Source: Bacteroidales bacterium
GTDB lineage: Bacteria > Bacteroidota > Bacteroidia > Bacteroidales > UBA7960
DNA: 5,313 bases
Reading direction: 5' to 3'
Assembly: GCA_003553005.1 (NCBI GenBank)
Contig: PUPG01000044.1
Span: forward strand, 1 to 5,313
The notes beneath the pieces were generated by a model, which saw only the letters and a list, made by a program, of their open reading frames with translations, was not told where the DNA came from and did no database searches. Positions 5,156 to 5,313 of the stretch are shown in pieces (position 1 is the stretch's first letter; the number at the start of each line of letters is the position of its first letter). The position numbers were made by a program, and so were the translations under genes.

Positions 5156-5215
5156 ATATCCTTTGGTGAAAGCAAAAAAATTAGTAATCACCAAAAAAAA
5201 GGAGGGTTGCGATAT
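5156..5215 (+). promoter_or_regulatory. hsp20 leader hairpin, candidate RNA thermosensor
   Basis: TTTGGTGA (5162-5169) pairs perfectly over 8 bp with TCACCAAA (5188-5195). Outside it, ATATC (5156-5160) pairs with GATAT (5211-5215), which includes the first two bases of the start codon. Between the stems the right side leaves a 15-base bulge holding the Shine-Dalgarno. Alternatively CCTTT (5160-5164) can pair with AAAGG (5198-5202), masking part of the Shine-Dalgarno directly. Small heat shock genes in other bacteria often carry leader thermosensors (ROSE, fourU). This element matches neither class by sequence, so it is a structural candidate only. Confidence 0.4.
5201..5206 (+). promoter_or_regulatory. 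Strong Shine-Dalgarno of hsp20
   Basis: GGAGGG lies 7 bases before the ATG at 5214, preceded by an A-run, giving AAGGAGGG. It selects this ATG over the in-frame ATG at 5223. The other genes in the window have no such site, as is usual in Bacteroidota, so this gene seems set up for strong, controllable initiation. Confidence 0.8.
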
Positions 5216-5313
5216 GTTACCGATGTTAAGAAGAACTCGCGGAAACGTACCCAGCTTTATCGATGAATTTTTCGGCAAGGACTGGATGGATAGTGTATTC
5301 TCCGACAGCCCGG
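5214..5313 (+). CDS. Hsp20/alpha-crystallin small heat shock protein, N-terminal part
   Basis: Only the first 33 codons are in the window; the gene runs off the right edge. The visible N-terminus, MLPMLRRTRGNVPSFIDEFF followed by GKDWMDSVF, matches the start of Bacteroidota Hsp20 proteins, which typically begin with a few basic residues, then a P-S-h-h-D-[DE]-F-F-G-K-D-W segment before the alpha-crystallin domain. Such proteins are ATP-independent cytoplasmic holdases that form oligomers and keep unfolding proteins soluble. The alpha-crystallin domain itself lies beyond the edge, so the call rests on the N-terminal signature. The start is set by the GGAGGG seven bases upstream. The regulatory layout (sigma-54-like promoter, structured leader) fits a stress-induced gene. 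Confidence 0.8.
   Translation, partial: MLPMLRRTRGNVPSFIDEFFGKDWMDSVFSDSP

Larger units (their letters stand above)
4890..5213. other. Divergent intergenic region, methyltransferase / hsp20
   Basis: This is 324 bases between the starts of two divergent genes. It holds a -7-like box overlapping a palindrome for the minus-strand gene (4921-4937), three GCCAAAA repeats and an A/T-rich inverted repeat (5033-5090), a sigma-54-like promoter (5091-5106), and an hsp20 leader with a hairpin and a strong Shine-Dalgarno. The hsp20 frame is free of stops from 5010 on, but the resulting extension has no recognisable domain and overlaps these signals. I treat it as non-coding. Confidence 0.7.

Noticed and set aside
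4991..5278. 95-residue minus-strand frame across the hsp20 promoter and start
   Set aside because: It is antisense to the hsp20 start and its control signals, with no recognisable domain.

Overview
The window looks like a chromosomal segment from a member of the Bacteroidota. The evidence is the RarA and small heat shock protein sequences, A-rich gene leaders mostly without Shine-Dalgarno sites, a TAnnTTTG-type -7 box in front of one gene, and short 7-8 bp tandem repeats in the spacers. A Chitinophagales-like lineage is a guess. No transposase, integrase, phage, CRISPR, rRNA or tRNA gene was seen.

Layout. Bases 1-286 are non-coding: an AAGTAAG heptamer array (1-56), a roughly 200-base segment with four short hairpins, and two more heptamers just before the first gene. 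Then follow rarA (287-1558, +, AAA+ ATPase of stalled-fork repair), a class III PLP aminotransferase of unresolved substrate (1667-2854, +), a 208-base spacer with a promoter-like pair, a hairpin and an 8-bp tandem repeat, and a GNAT-fold acyltransferase (3063-3770, +). A class I SAM-dependent methyltransferase (3795-4889, -) converges on the GNAT gene with 24 bases between the stops. A 324-base divergent intergenic region (4890-5213) separates it from the start of an Hsp20/alpha-crystallin small heat shock gene (5214 to the window edge, +).

The five genes form no evident pathway; they look like ordinary housekeeping and stress-related genes. The most interesting part is the divergent region at 4890-5213. 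It carries a -7-like box overlapping a perfect 12-bp palindrome for the methyltransferase. For hsp20 it carries a candidate sigma-54 (-24/-12) promoter, helically spaced GCCAAAA repeats upstream of it, and a leader that can fold so that the start codon sits in a stem and a strong Shine-Dalgarno sits in a bulge. That fold is a candidate RNA thermosensor. The second point of interest is the hairpin-rich rarA leader, with two near-identical self-complementary 20-mers 91 bases apart. No clearly new multi-gene system is present.
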